Shown here: positions 33,578 through 45,103 of the stretch, piece after piece
Layout of the letters: each line of letters begins with the position of its first letter
How positions within the stretch are numbered: the stretch's first letter is position 1
Program-made: the position numbers and the translations under genes
Notes under the pieces: model-generated
What the model saw: only the letters and a program-made list of their open reading frames with translations
Databases searched by the model: none
What the model was told of the DNA's origin: nothing
Source of the DNA: Paenibacillus sp. HW567
GTDB taxonomy: Bacteria > Bacillota > Bacilli > Paenibacillales > Paenibacillaceae
Length of the DNA: 64,000 nucleotides
NCBI RefSeq assembly: GCF_000374185.1
Contig: NZ_KB910518.1
Coordinates: 3,419,687 to 3,483,686 of the forward strand
Direction: 5' to 3'

Positions 33578-34852
33578 ATGCAGAACGTTAAAGGAACCTA
33601 TGATTATTTCGGCCGGGAGCAGGCCATCCGCCAGAAAGTCCGCTCCACGCTGACCGAGCTGTTCGAAGTATACGATTTTGAAGCTATGGATACGACCTTG
33701 CTGAATGAACTGGAGCTGCTAACCTCCAAATACGCCGGCGGTGACGAGATTCTCCGCGAAATGTACCAGTTGACCGATCAGCGCGGACGCCAGCTTGGGC
33801 TGCGCTACGATCTTACGATTCCTTTTGCCAAAGTGATCGCTCTGAATCCGGGTATTGAGCTACCCTATAAGCGCTACGAGATCGGCAAGGTGTTCCGGGA
33901 TGGTCCGGTCAAAAAAGGCCGTCTGCGCGAGTTCCTGCAATGCGACGCCGATATGGTGGGTTTTCCCGGCCCGCAAGGGGAAGCGGAGCTTATGATGCTC
34001 GCGGCAGAGGCCTTCCGCAGATTGGAAATTCCTATCGTGGTGAAATGGAATAACCGGCGTTTCTTGGGCGAAATCCTGGAAGCGGCAGGCGTGCCGCCGG
34101 AGCAGCACCTGTCCGTGATGCTGAGCCTCGACAAGCTTGCCAAAATCGGGAGCAGCGGAGTACTGGCTGAGCTTTACGAGAAAGGACTGACCCCGGCAGC
34201 CATCGGTACGCTTAAGGAACTGCTGGACATGGAGACACCGTCATTTGAAGAGCTTGCAGACAAGTATAGACTGGCCGGACAGCCCGGCGCTCTGGAGGTT
34301 CTGGCCTTGCAGCAGTTGATTGCAGAGATCGGACTCGCCGGGACCTGCGTCTTCGATCCTTATTTGTCCCGCGGCCTGTCGTTCTATACGGGAACAGTCT
34401 ATGAAATTTTTGACGCCTCAGGAGTGTATTCCTCCAGTCTGGGCGGCGGCGGAAGATATGACGCCATCATCGGTAAACTGGTGGGGCGGGATGACATTGA
34501 ATATCCTACAGTTGGCATTTCCTTCGGCATGGAGTCGATTATGGCTCTGCTCGGTGAACGCCCGGCCCGTGAGGAGACTTCGGGCGTGCTGGTCATTCCT
34601 ATTGGGGAGTATCTGCCGCAGGCCCTAACTGCAGCCGCAGCCCTTCGCGCAGCAGGCATCCGCACCGCCGTGGACACCGGAAAGCGCAAGCTCAAGAAAA
34701 CGCTGGCCTCTGCCTCCGCAAAGGGCATCCGTTATGTCATTCTCATCGGAGAGAATGAAGCCGCCGCCGACAAGCTTCGGCTAAAGGATATGGTGCAGCA
34801 AAGCGAGGAGCTGGTGACGGTGGAGGAAGCGGCCCGGCGGATTGCCGGGTAA
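33578..34852 (+). CDS. hisS: histidine--tRNA ligase, second type (HisS2-like)
   Basis: A 424-residue class II synthetase charging tRNA-His. Motif 2 region is KVFRDGPVKKGRLREFLQCD, the substrate loop is LSRGLSFYTGTVYEIF and motif 3 is GGGGRYDAIIG followed by VGISFGMESI. A C-terminal anticodon-binding domain starts near 325. It resembles the paralogous HisRS of the Bacillus cereus group rather than the main bacterial form or HisZ, because motif 2 and the anticodon domain are complete. AAAGGAGC precedes the ATG at 33578. A His-codon attenuator lies upstream, giving a likely mode of control. Confidence 0.9.
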   Translation: MQNVKGTYDYFGREQAIRQKVRSTLTELFEVYDFEAMDTTLLNELELLTSKYAGGDEILREMYQLTDQRGRQLGLRYDLTIPFAKVIALNPGIELPYKRYEIGKVFRDGPVKKGRLREFLQCDADMVGFPGPQGEAELMMLAAEAFRRLEIPIVVKWNNRRFLGEILEAAGVPPEQHLSVMLSLDKLAKIGSSGVLAELYEKGLTPAAIGTLKELLDMETPSFEELADKYRLAGQPGALEVLALQQLIAEIGLAGTCVFDPYLSRGLSFYTGTVYEIFDASGVYSSSLGGGGRYDAIIGKLVGRDDIEYPTVGISFGMESIMALLGERPAREETSGVLVIPIGEYLPQALTAAAALRAAGIRTAVDTGKRKLKKTLASASAKGIRYVILIGENEAAADKLRLKDMVQQSEELVTVEEAARRIAG

Positions 34853-34877
34853 ATCTGCTGTTCATTGGAACTATTTT

Positions 34878-34919
34878 AAAAGGCAACCCTTCCAGAAGAG
34901 TGTGGATGGTTGCCTTTTC
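34878..34919. terminator. terminator after hisS
   Basis: AAAAGGCAACC pairs with GGTTGCCTTTT over a 19-base loop. It is symmetrical, so it can also serve the convergent operon. Confidence 0.88.
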
Positions 34920-34933
34920 CAATCCTTTCATTG

Positions 34934-35272
34934 CTAGTACTCATTTAAATACACAACATCATCAATGAAATTCTCGATGTTAGATATGTTCTGTACTGGA
35001 ATAAGCAGCATACAATTGTTCAGCTTCAATACAGTTGAGCAATGCTCCAATCTTGCTATGATTGCATTCTTCCACATCTCACTCAGCCACGGGAAGCAAA
35101 ACACCTGTTTCTCATGGGCAAGTCCAATCGCTACCGATGCATTCCAGCGTTCATTACTAATATGGCTTAGGTCTCTATCTAGGCGCGAGGGGGCAAGTTC
35201 AAGATACTCTACAAGAGTATCAATTGCATGTTTTTCAGCAGTCCCCATTTCTAATTGTTGTCGAACCGTCAT
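34934..35272 (-). CDS. hypothetical protein
   Basis: 112 residues, unrecognised. It is mostly helical, with an aromatic stretch VFCFPWLSEMWKNAIIARLE and a C-terminal MLLIPVQNISNIENFIDDVV. No signal peptide or known motif is seen. Its start overlaps the previous gene by four bases (ATGA), so it is the last gene of the 37.2-34.9 kb operon. The setting suggests an immunity-type or SMI1-like small protein, but that is only context. Confidence 0.65.
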   Translation of the reverse strand: MTVRQQLEMGTAEKHAIDTLVEYLELAPSRLDRDLSHISNERWNASVAIGLAHEKQVFCFPWLSEMWKNAIIARLEHCSTVLKLNNCMLLIPVQNISNIENFIDDVVYLNEY

Positions 35273-35487
35273 GATCCCAGCAGCCTATTTTCTATTTTGT
35301 TGCCATCAGCATAAGTTCTACCGGATGTAAAATGATAGGAGAAATGTTCCAAACTATCTTTTCCTGATTTGAAATTTAACATCGCCGGTTTGCAAGTAAC
35401 GGATACATCCTCCAGATCAAGTGCGGATATCTTCAATATTCCTCCACAAGTATCTAATTTAATTTCCATAGTTCTATTCTTATTCAT
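35269..35487 (-). CDS. hypothetical protein
   Basis: 72 residues, unrecognised. It looks beta-rich (MEIKLDTCGGILKISALDLEDVSVTCK). It overlaps both neighbours by four bases (ATGA junctions), strong evidence that it is translated as part of the operon. The Shine-Dalgarno AGAAGG touches the first ATG, so translation probably depends on coupling. Confidence 0.65.
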   Translation of the reverse strand: MNKNRTMEIKLDTCGGILKISALDLEDVSVTCKPAMLNFKSGKDSLEHFSYHFTSGRTYADGNKIENRLLGS

Positions 35488-36638
35488 CCTTCTTGTTCGT
35501 TAAGATCATCTGCAAATTGCTCAAAATACTCGGCAAACACCCGGTATAGCTTTGCAAAATGATCGGCCTTAAGATCGTAATGCCCTACGAACTCCACTTG
35601 GGTTGGTTGACCTTGATCATAGATGATACGATGACCGTATCCTCCCAACCATACGCTCTGGAACATCAATTTAGCCCGGACGGCGTCGCCTAGCCTCCGA
35701 AACCAATCCCTTACGGAAGGGGATTCGGAAAAGACCCGACTCATCCTCCATTGTCGAGGGATAAAATGAACCAGCCAATCTCCCTCTGCGCCTCCGATTT
35801 CCTCTTCCACGAAATCCATATTGCCTAAGGCCACTTTCAGGTTTTCGCCAATATGCTTGTGAACCATTTCCCTTCGAAATCGAAGGACGGACCCATGCGG
35901 GATGCCATATTCCGTTTCACCGTACCCATCTTCCAAATACTTCACAATGGCTGCATCCAAATCAAAATACAGGACGAGGTTGTCCTGATCCATGCGACTA
36001 TGACTCTCGACATATTTTCGCAGCGCAGTTCTCTGCTCCTTCCTGATAATGAAGGAAATTTTCTCCTGCCATCTGTAATTCGTCTCATATTGTTTCAGTT
36101 CCTTAGGCCAATACTTGGCGAACTCGTCCATTCTGCGAATAAATTCTCTCTTTGTTCCTTGAGAAAAGCCTTCTTCTTTGAATTCCAAAAAAGTCTCCGT
36201 ATCGTTCCCGTAAATAATCCGTTGCCCCTCGGCTTCCATATCCATGTATGTAATGATTGCATCCACATGTTTGCTCAAGGTAACAAACCACTCCCGGACC
36301 GACTTGGAATCTCGCAGCAAACGGCTCATATCTGAAGTCACAGCCATGAAGCGGACACGTAACAGCTCTGCATGATTATCTAGCGCTTCCTCCGAATAAT
36401 CAATCGTGCCGATCCTCGCCTTGTTCCCTGGAAGAAGGGAGCGTTGAATCTCTGCCCAATCATAATGAGGCCCCGGTTCATATCCACCCTCCAGATACTT
36501 CAATACCGCTGAATCAACGCCAAAATGAAGACAGAAACTGCCCGTTCCGCTGACCTCGCCGTGCTCCTGCACATAACGGAGCAAACGATCCCTTTGATCC
36601 TTGTGGATCACAAGTATATAGTTATAGTCGAGCCCCAT
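35484..36638 (-). CDS. hypothetical protein with internal duplication
   Basis: 384 residues made of two homologous halves (about 1-170 and 190-350). Shared landmarks are KDQRDRLLRYV against KEQRTALRKYV, AVLKYLEGGY against AIVKYLEDGY, MSRLLRDSKSVREWF against MSRVFSESPSVRDWF, and GQRIIYGNDTETFLEF against GHRIIYDQGQPTQVEF. No known domain is recognised. There is no signal or membrane segment. GGGAGG lies five bases before the ATG. It is the central gene of an operon with an ankyrin protein and small unknown genes. Confidence 0.75.
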   Translation of the reverse strand: MGLDYNYILVIHKDQRDRLLRYVQEHGEVSGTGSFCLHFGVDSAVLKYLEGGYEPGPHYDWAEIQRSLLPGNKARIGTIDYSEEALDNHAELLRVRFMAVTSDMSRLLRDSKSVREWFVTLSKHVDAIITYMDMEAEGQRIIYGNDTETFLEFKEEGFSQGTKREFIRRMDEFAKYWPKELKQYETNYRWQEKISFIIRKEQRTALRKYVESHSRMDQDNLVLYFDLDAAIVKYLEDGYGETEYGIPHGSVLRFRREMVHKHIGENLKVALGNMDFVEEEIGGAEGDWLVHFIPRQWRMSRVFSESPSVRDWFRRLGDAVRAKLMFQSVWLGGYGHRIIYDQGQPTQVEFVGHYDLKADHFAKLYRVFAEYFEQFADDLNEQEG

Positions 36639-36659
36639 TCGTTCCTCCCTAATTAACGC

Positions 36660-37091
36660 CTATTCGTTAGCAGGCCGATATTCTTTTAAAAATCTGATGA
36701 TCTTCTCCGATTTATAGCTTGTCGCCATATCTACGGGAGTATCACCTCTTGAATCCATCACATGGATATCTGCTCCGTGATCTATTAAGTACTGCAAAAT
36801 ATCTACCGGCTCCTCACCTGAAGAACCACCTGTTTGAATGGTTCCATCAATGGACAGGTCCACGGCTTGGTGTAAAGCCGTCCATCCCCCGGAGCATTGA
36901 TAGTTTACATCGGCTCCGCTTGCGATCAACATGTCCATGATTTCTTTATTTTCATGTTCGACGGCACACATTAATAGTGTCCACCCTGATTGTTCATAAC
37001 AATTGGGGTCCCCGCCGGTTGAAAGATAATGAGCAACAAAGGCGGTATCCCCAGCAGCTATAGCTCTATAAACGTTATACTCAACCTGCAT
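36660..37091 (-). CDS. ankyrin repeat protein
   Basis: A 143-residue protein of about four ankyrin repeats. Recognisable units are GWTLLMCAVEHENKEIMDML then IASGADVN, GWTALHQAVD, and ILQYLIDHGADIH then GDTPVDMA. Such proteins bind partner proteins. In small unknown-gene clusters they often act as immunity or regulatory factors. AGGAGG lies seven bases before the ATG at 37091, with another ATG one codon earlier. It sits between the frameshifted mini-gene and the duplicated protein. Confidence 0.87.
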   Translation of the reverse strand: MQVEYNVYRAIAAGDTAFVAHYLSTGGDPNCYEQSGWTLLMCAVEHENKEIMDMLIASGADVNYQCSGGWTALHQAVDLSIDGTIQTGGSSGEEPVDILQYLIDHGADIHVMDSRGDTPVDMATSYKSEKIIRFLKEYRPANE

Positions 37092-37102
37092 CATGCAGCC
37101 TC

Positions 37103-37215
37103 CTAAATGTCGATTTTTTTAATAACTACCTCGTTTTCTTCAATTTTCACTTGATACTCAACAACTTCGTTTGAAATTCATAAACCTTTAGTCCGCTTAA
37201 TTTTCTTTCATCCAT
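37103..37215 (-). pseudogene. frameshifted mini-gene at the head of the ankyrin operon
   Basis: AAAGGAG precedes an ATG at 37215 that opens MDERKLSGLKVYEF. After about 15 codons the frame runs on to a TGA. One frame over, the reading continues NEVVEYQVKIEENEVVIKKIDI to a TAG at 37103, 12 bases before the ankyrin start. Joining them needs one single-base shift and gives a protein of about 38 residues. This may be a real inactivation or a sequencing error. Confidence 0.5.
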
Positions 37216-37285
37216 TTTCAACTCTCCTTTGACAAAAACCTTTAAATAACCATATGCCCATTCTAACAGAATGTATTAAGCAAAA

Positions 37286-37319
37286 GACAAAAAGACCTTG
37301 GAATCGAATTCCAAGGTCT
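37286..37319 (-). terminator. terminator of the beta-glucoside operon
   Basis: On the minus strand GACCTTGGAA pairs perfectly with TTCCAAGGTC around TTCGA, followed by TTTTTG. It is 18 bases after the bglH stop. Confidence 0.93.
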
Positions 37320-37336
37320 CCCGCACAAACTCCGTA

Positions 37337-38791
<1,455 letters not shown>

Positions 38792-38816
38792 TCATTATTC
38801 CTCCTCGTATATGTGA

Positions 38817-40745
<1,929 letters not shown>

Positions 40746-40747
40746 TT

Positions 40748-40811
40748 ATAAAAAAGGCGAGACCCAATAGACAGCACTACAAAAAGAGTACTTATCTATT
40801 TTGGTCTCGCC
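40748..40811 (-). terminator. LicT-controlled terminator between licT and bglP
   Basis: GGCGAGACC pairs with GGTCTCGCC and is followed by a run of six T on the minus strand. Its 5' arm is shared with the RAT at 40803-40831. Confidence 0.92.
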
Positions 40812-40831
40812 TGCCTTACCAGTAACAATCC
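40803..40831 (-). promoter_or_regulatory. RAT antiterminator site upstream of bglP
   Basis: The minus strand reads GGATTGTTACTGGTAAGGCA then GGCGAGACC, a close match to the ribonucleic antiterminator bound by LicT/BglG proteins. When bound it blocks the overlapping terminator. Confidence 0.92.
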
Positions 40832-40838
40832 AAAATTT

Positions 40839-41675
40839 TTATTCAATTTGTTTTTCCGTTACACGATGGACATGAATGGTTAAATACAGCTTTTCTTCAT
40901 CCGACAGATCGGTGTCTAAATACTTCTCTATCTTCAGCATGCAGTTGTAGGCTTTTTTGTATTTTGCCTTGACTTGCTGTAATAAAAAATCATCATCCAG
41001 CTCCATCCTCTTCTTCTGATGAATCCTTTGAAAGAAAAATCTCAAATGGGTAATAAACCGTTCGAAGCTGATGGATTGTTCGTCAAGCGTTATATTATAG
41101 GTATATTTGATAATGTTCAGGATGTCCTGAATTTTCTCAGTCTGCCCTGCGATATCTGATATTTTATGATCCGGGCTGCTAACCTGGGCATTGATCAAAT
41201 GAAGGGCTATATTGCCCGCTTCATCTTCTGTCAGTTGTTTATTTACGCTGTCATTAATAAATTCCAATGCCTTAAGCCCAATTTTGAATTCTTTGGGGTA
41301 CAATTTTTTGATCTCCCAAATTAACGGATTGGGATTGCGGATCCCCTCATCGTACATTTTCAGTGTGTTGTTGATATGGTCCGTTAGGGTAACATATATA
41401 TACTCACTCAAAGGAGTGTCCAGCATGTTTTTCCCGTACTCGATGATGTCATAGCATAACGACACATACTCTGAGGGAACATCCTCCAGCAGCAGCTTGA
41501 ATTTTTCCGAAGCCTCTTTTTGTTTGAGAATGAAAACCTTCTCAATTAAGCCCTCCTCGACCTCATCGCCAATGCTTTTTTTGAATCCAATGCCACAGCC
41601 CATAACAACAAGCTCTTGCTTCTGCGGATCTTTGGCGACAATCGCGTTATTGTTAAAGATTTTCTTGATGATCAT
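40839..41675 (-). CDS. licT: LicT/BglG family transcription antiterminator
   Basis: A 278-residue RNA-binding regulator. The N-terminal CAT domain (1-55) starts MIIKKIFNNNAIVA. PRD1 carries H100 and H159, and PRD2 carries H210 and H268/H270, the sites phosphorylated by HPr and EIIBgl. With inducer present it binds RAT sites and prevents termination. The ATG at 41675 has AAGGAGGG seven bases upstream. It sits between two RAT/terminator units and so controls itself and bglPH. Confidence 0.94.
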   Translation of the reverse strand: MIIKKIFNNNAIVAKDPQKQELVVMGCGIGFKKSIGDEVEEGLIEKVFILKQKEASEKFKLLLEDVPSEYVSLCYDIIEYGKNMLDTPLSEYIYVTLTDHINNTLKMYDEGIRNPNPLIWEIKKLYPKEFKIGLKALEFINDSVNKQLTEDEAGNIALHLINAQVSSPDHKISDIAGQTEKIQDILNIIKYTYNITLDEQSISFERFITHLRFFFQRIHQKKRMELDDDFLLQQVKAKYKKAYNCMLKIEKYLDTDLSDEEKLYLTIHVHRVTEKQIE

Positions 41676-41881
41676 CCAACTGCCCTCCTTCATCCCGTAT
41701 TAAGGTATAACTAGGATTAAGACGCTGGACGAAAAAATTTCAGACGGATCACAACATTGCTGATAGAATTTTCGTCATTTCTTCGCACATAATTTAAGCG
41801 TTTCCAATACGAGCCGATTTTACTCATCCACCACTCCGTTTCGTAAGATCCATCGCGCGACAGGATACCAGAGTTGGGATT

Positions 41882-41932
41882 AAAAAAAGGCAAAACCCAA
41901 AACATGTCAAGTACATGTCCTGGGTTTTGCCT
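41882..41932 (-). terminator. LicT-controlled terminator upstream of licT
   Basis: GGCAAAACCCA pairs with TGGGTTTTGCC and is followed by seven T on the minus strand. A further inner stem ACATGTAC/ATGT lies in the loop. It overlaps the RAT at 41923-41947. Confidence 0.9.
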
Positions 41933-41947
41933 TTTCAGTAACAATCC
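41923..41947 (-). promoter_or_regulatory. RAT antiterminator site upstream of licT
   Basis: The minus strand reads GGATTGTTACTGAAAAGGCA then AAACC, again the LicT target. It implies autoregulation of licT. Confidence 0.9.
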
Positions 41948-41954
41948 CAAAGTC

Positions 41955-41983
41955 AGAATAACATGAATTTAGCCGTTTGACAA
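41955..41983 (-). promoter_or_regulatory. sigma-A promoter of licT-bglPH
   Basis: The -35 TTGTCA is at 41978-41983, the spacer is 17 bases and the -10 TATTCT is at 41955-41960, just ahead of the first RAT. Confidence 0.78.
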
Positions 41984-41989
41984 CAAAAA

Positions 41990-42004
41990 AGTATGCGCTT
42001 TCTT
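41990..42004 (-). promoter_or_regulatory. cre-like CcpA site
   Basis: AAGAAAGCGCATACT agrees with the catabolite-responsive consensus WTGNAANCGNWNNCW at all but one fixed position. It lies directly upstream of the licT -35, fitting glucose repression of the operon. Confidence 0.55.
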
Positions 42005-42025
42005 TTTTGGGTGGAATCAATCCGC

Positions 42026-42062
42026 AAAAGCCACGTTGGAGCAGGCTCCGCTGTGGCTTTTT
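42026..42062. terminator. bidirectional terminator between licT promoter and CD3324-type gene
   Basis: AAAAGCCAC pairs with GTGGCTTTT, with an inner GGAGC/GCTCC stem. T runs occur on both strands. It directly follows the 42065 gene stop. Confidence 0.85.
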
Positions 42063-42064
42063 GT

Positions 42065-42334
42065 CTATTTTTTACCATACACAATTTTTTTGATGCTGTC
42101 GCAGGACAGGCAAAATTGCTCTGCCAGTTGCTCAATGTTGAGGCCTATGGAATATTGCTGGCGAATTTCATTATTACGGACCATCAGATATTTTCTGCCG
42201 CCCGAGTTCTCGCCCCACTTGGTCCGCAAGCCCTCCGGCTTGGGAACATAGAGCATTCCGCCATGTATATATTTCTGTACTTCCTTAAGCAATTCTTCCG
42301 GCAGGACGACATCTGCATTGATATATTTCTTCAT
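42065..42334 (-). CDS. CD3324 family small HTH protein
   Basis: An 89-residue protein resembling the CD3324 family. It reads MKKYINADVVLPEELLKEVQ, then GGMLYVPKPEG and a C-terminal helix-turn-helix like segment GLNIEQLAEQFCLSCDSIKKIV. Probably binds DNA or RNA, with role unknown. It is a single gene with its own terminator. Confidence 0.78.
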   Translation of the reverse strand: MKKYINADVVLPEELLKEVQKYIHGGMLYVPKPEGLRTKWGENSGGRKYLMVRNNEIRQQYSIGLNIEQLAEQFCLSCDSIKKIVYGKK

Positions 42335-42430
42335 AGCTCCGCTCCTTAAAATAAAATGAACTTTTTAAGGTAGCAAAGTCTACAGGGTAAACAGCGATTC
42401 TCCAGAATTAGAGCGGTACCGTGCTTCCAG

Positions 42431-42480
42431 CTCTATGCAAACAACCGCCGTTGTTTATCATCCATAGACTTTGCATAGAG
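42431..42480. repeat. long-armed inverted repeat between AraC and CD3324 genes
   Basis: CTCTATGCAAA at 42431-42441 is the exact reverse complement of TTTGCATAGAG at 42470-42480. An inner AACAAC/GTTGTT hairpin lies at 42440-42455. There is no T tract, so an operator or processing site is as likely as a terminator. Confidence 0.6.
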
Positions 42481-42618
42481 CAGAGCTTTAATCTTGTCAT
42501 CACAAACCCTCCCTTCCATATCCAGACTTTACATGGAATAAGTTTCTTCTATTGTAGCATCAATGGGGAAATGAACCAAACCTCTTGTCCAGGGGGAACC
42601 GAGTAACGCTCCAGCTCC

Positions 42619-43935
42619 CTATTCCTGCGCATGCCGCTTCAGATACTGCTTCCGGTACTCCTTGGGGCTTGTCCCGCTATATTTCTTGAAGGAAACGCTG
42701 AAATGGCTGGTGCTGGAGTACCCGGCAAGCATGGAGATATCGGCAAGTCTCAGTTCGTTCTCTTGCAGCAATTGCTCAGATTTGGTCATCCTCAGCTTAG
42801 TGACATAATTACTGAAGGCAACGCCTACATGCTGCTTGAAGAGGCCCGGCAGTTCGCTCTCCAGCAGATGAAACTTGTCCGCCAGGGAAGAAACCGTCAG
42901 CTCATAATAAAAGTTCTCCTCCACATATTTTCTGACCGCCTCGGCCATCTGCCGGCCGCCCGAGCAGCGGACCTTCTTCACTTCCTCCATAACAAGCTGC
43001 GCAAGCTCATCAATCTGCCCCCGTATCCCTTTACAGGACTGTTCACTGGTGATGGTCTTCTGGCAGTTCCACAAATATTTCTGCAGAGCAGAGCCGTGGG
43101 GCTCGAACTTTCTGGCAATGGAGAGGAGCAAGAGCAGCAACCGCAACGCCAGCAAGTTACAATATGGTAGCGGCGCCTCTTCTTCGCTGCTGAACATGGC
43201 ATCGAGCTGCTGACTTAAGGCGCCCGCATCGAGAGTTTCAATCGCTTGCGTAAGGCTCCGCTCCATCTCCGGGGTGAAGGCTTGGGTTAGCTCTTGCACA
43301 TATTCCGGCTTGCCATCCCCGTCTTTGCGGACAGTGCTCTGACTCCACGACAGCATGCAAGAGGCATAGCCGTTCTTCCGCCGCTTAAGTCCCTTCACCT
43401 CCTCGCCAATCCCCGTTATGCACTCAAGCTTCAGGCAGCTTGCGATGTTCCGCTGCAGCTCTTCCACGAACAACTGCGATTTCCGGGCATGCTTCGGTCC
43501 CTGCTTCACAATGACGAGGAAAAGCATCATGGCAGGATTGGCGGCGTCGCCGAATGGATAAATCCCCCTCCAGTGGCCGGCCGTCTCCCGGCACAGCCTT
43601 TGAAAATCGAGCTGGAGCAAATCCCGGCGCTTCTGCCGGTTCGCTATTCTTCCTGCCGGCAGCTTCATCTCCACAGCCGCAAATTGCAGCCGCAGATCAT
43701 CCTCCGCCAGCGGGGCCAGTTGGAGCTGTTGCAGCCGCTTCTTCATAGCCGCCAGGCTATAGCACTCATCCTTGACCATTTGCTGCAGAAAGCTCATCTG
43801 CATCTGCCGAAGCTGCCCGCTCTTTCCGCCCGGCGTCTCCGGGACAATCAACAAGCCCGCAGTCTCACGGTAGACTGTGGCTTTGATACTGTTACGGCTG
43901 CCCTTCTTGTCAGCCATCGGCATCATTTCAAACAT
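42619..43935 (-). CDS. AraC family transcriptional regulator
   Basis: A 438-residue regulator. The C-terminal 100 residues form the double HTH (LTVSSLADKFHLLESELPGL then LADISMLAGYSSTSHFSVSF and the closing GTSPKEYRKQYL). The middle part resembles the linker domain of Paenibacillus YesN-type response regulators, but there is no receiver domain or membrane sensor at the N-terminus. GGAGGT lies ten bases before the ATG at 43935. Target genes are unknown. It may have lost an N-terminal domain. Confidence 0.85.
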   Translation of the reverse strand: MFEMMPMADKKGSRNSIKATVYRETAGLLIVPETPGGKSGQLRQMQMSFLQQMVKDECYSLAAMKKRLQQLQLAPLAEDDLRLQFAAVEMKLPAGRIANRQKRRDLLQLDFQRLCRETAGHWRGIYPFGDAANPAMMLFLVIVKQGPKHARKSQLFVEELQRNIASCLKLECITGIGEEVKGLKRRKNGYASCMLSWSQSTVRKDGDGKPEYVQELTQAFTPEMERSLTQAIETLDAGALSQQLDAMFSSEEEAPLPYCNLLALRLLLLLLSIARKFEPHGSALQKYLWNCQKTITSEQSCKGIRGQIDELAQLVMEEVKKVRCSGGRQMAEAVRKYVEENFYYELTVSSLADKFHLLESELPGLFKQHVGVAFSNYVTKLRMTKSEQLLQENELRLADISMLAGYSSTSHFSVSFKKYSGTSPKEYRKQYLKRHAQE

Positions 43936-44204
43936 TGATGTCTTTACCTCCAGCAACTGAAGTCTTTGCTATCAGTATGGGCAAAAAAACTGAAATAACC
44001 CCTCAAGCCTCCTCGACAGGTTACTCCGGCTGGATTTATGATCTCCACTCGCACGCATTTTCTATAGTTGGCTGATGCTGATTTTCATAAAAAGAAAATA
44101 ATTGTATTCGCTCACTTAATTGCAGATATAGGGATATATGTTTAGACATTCCTTGTTAAGTTTTGTAAAGTCAATAGCGATAATACATAATGAGGAGTGT
44201 ACCA

Positions 44205-44993
44205 ATGAAGAAAATAAAAATTGTAATCCTTATGTTCTTGTTAGTGTTTACTGCCATCCCATTGTCTAAGGCATCTGCTGCTACTTCTGCAATTACTGGT
44301 CCTGGAGAGACCAAAACTTTTTTTGGTGATTTAGGATCTGAATACTCTAGTATATATTTTTATTCATCTGGCAAAGGCTCCACCTCTAGTTTTTATTTTT
44401 ATGATAAAAATATGCAATTAACTTTTAGCAATAACACACCAAACTTCACAATTGGTGCAAGTAGTAGTACAAGCTCTTTCAAAGTCCGTTATGTTAAAGT
44501 TACTTTAAACCCTAATTCAAAAATAGACTATTGGGGGATTGGCGCTGGGACAACACCACGTATAACCGATTGGGAGGTATATGTTGATCCAACGGCTTCG
44601 CCTTCTCCAACGCCTACTACAACGCCAACTGCAACTCCAGTACCGACAGCTACACCTGAGCCCACACCAAGCGCTACACCAGTGCCAACAGCTACGGTGA
44701 CACCGGTACCAACTGCTACTCCGTCACCAACTTCAACACCTGAACAACCAACTGGTGATCGAGGGTTACTTACGATTACTTTCATCAACGGAACAGAAAA
44801 AGAATATGATCTCCCAATGTCCGATGTTGAAGCATTTGTAAAATGGTATGATGCCCGCGATGCCGGTAGAGGCCCAGGTATGTATGCAATTGATAAACAT
44901 ACGAATAACAAGGGCCCATTCAGCAAACGTAAAGATTATGTTGTATTCGATAAAATCTTGACCTTTGAAGTCAGTGAGTATACAACCAAATAA
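44205..44993 (+). CDS. secreted protein with TPxPT-rich linker and shared C-terminal domain
   Basis: 262 residues. A signal peptide (KKIKIVILMFLLVFTAIPLS, cleavage after AKASA-type site near 27) precedes a beta-rich domain (about 30-130) and a Thr/Pro-rich linker of about 55 residues built on TPVPTATP units. The C-terminal 75-residue domain has the landmarks EKEYDLPMS, WYDARDAG, YAIDKHTNNKGPF and FDKILTFEV. That domain recurs in the convergent Kelch-type gene. GAGGAG lies seven bases before the ATG at 44205. GC content and codon use are lower than in neighbours. Function is unknown. Confidence 0.82.
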   Translation: MKKIKIVILMFLLVFTAIPLSKASAATSAITGPGETKTFFGDLGSEYSSIYFYSSGKGSTSSFYFYDKNMQLTFSNNTPNFTIGASSSTSSFKVRYVKVTLNPNSKIDYWGIGAGTTPRITDWEVYVDPTASPSPTPTTTPTATPVPTATPEPTPSATPVPTATVTPVPTATPSPTSTPEQPTGDRGLLTITFINGTEKEYDLPMSDVEAFVKWYDARDAGRGPGMYAIDKHTNNKGPFSKRKDYVVFDKILTFEVSEYTTK

Positions 44994-45008
44994 TCCTTCC
45001 CAATACTT

Positions 45009-45060
45009 ACCTCCTCAATTAACTATAGTCAAACACTATATGTTAAATTGAGGAGGTTCT
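45009..45060 (+). terminator. terminator-like hairpin after the secreted protein gene
   Basis: ACCTCCTCAATT pairs with AATTGAGGAGGT across a 25-base loop, followed by TCTCT. Confidence 0.65.
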
Positions 45061-45103
45061 CTATGTTACATCTTCAATTCTTCAATTGGTCACTCTCTTA
45101 TGT

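Noticed and set aside
33578-34852. HisZ (ATP phosphoribosyltransferase regulatory subunit) instead of a synthetase
   Set aside because: Motif 2, motif 3 and a C-terminal anticodon-binding domain are all present. HisZ lacks the anticodon domain.
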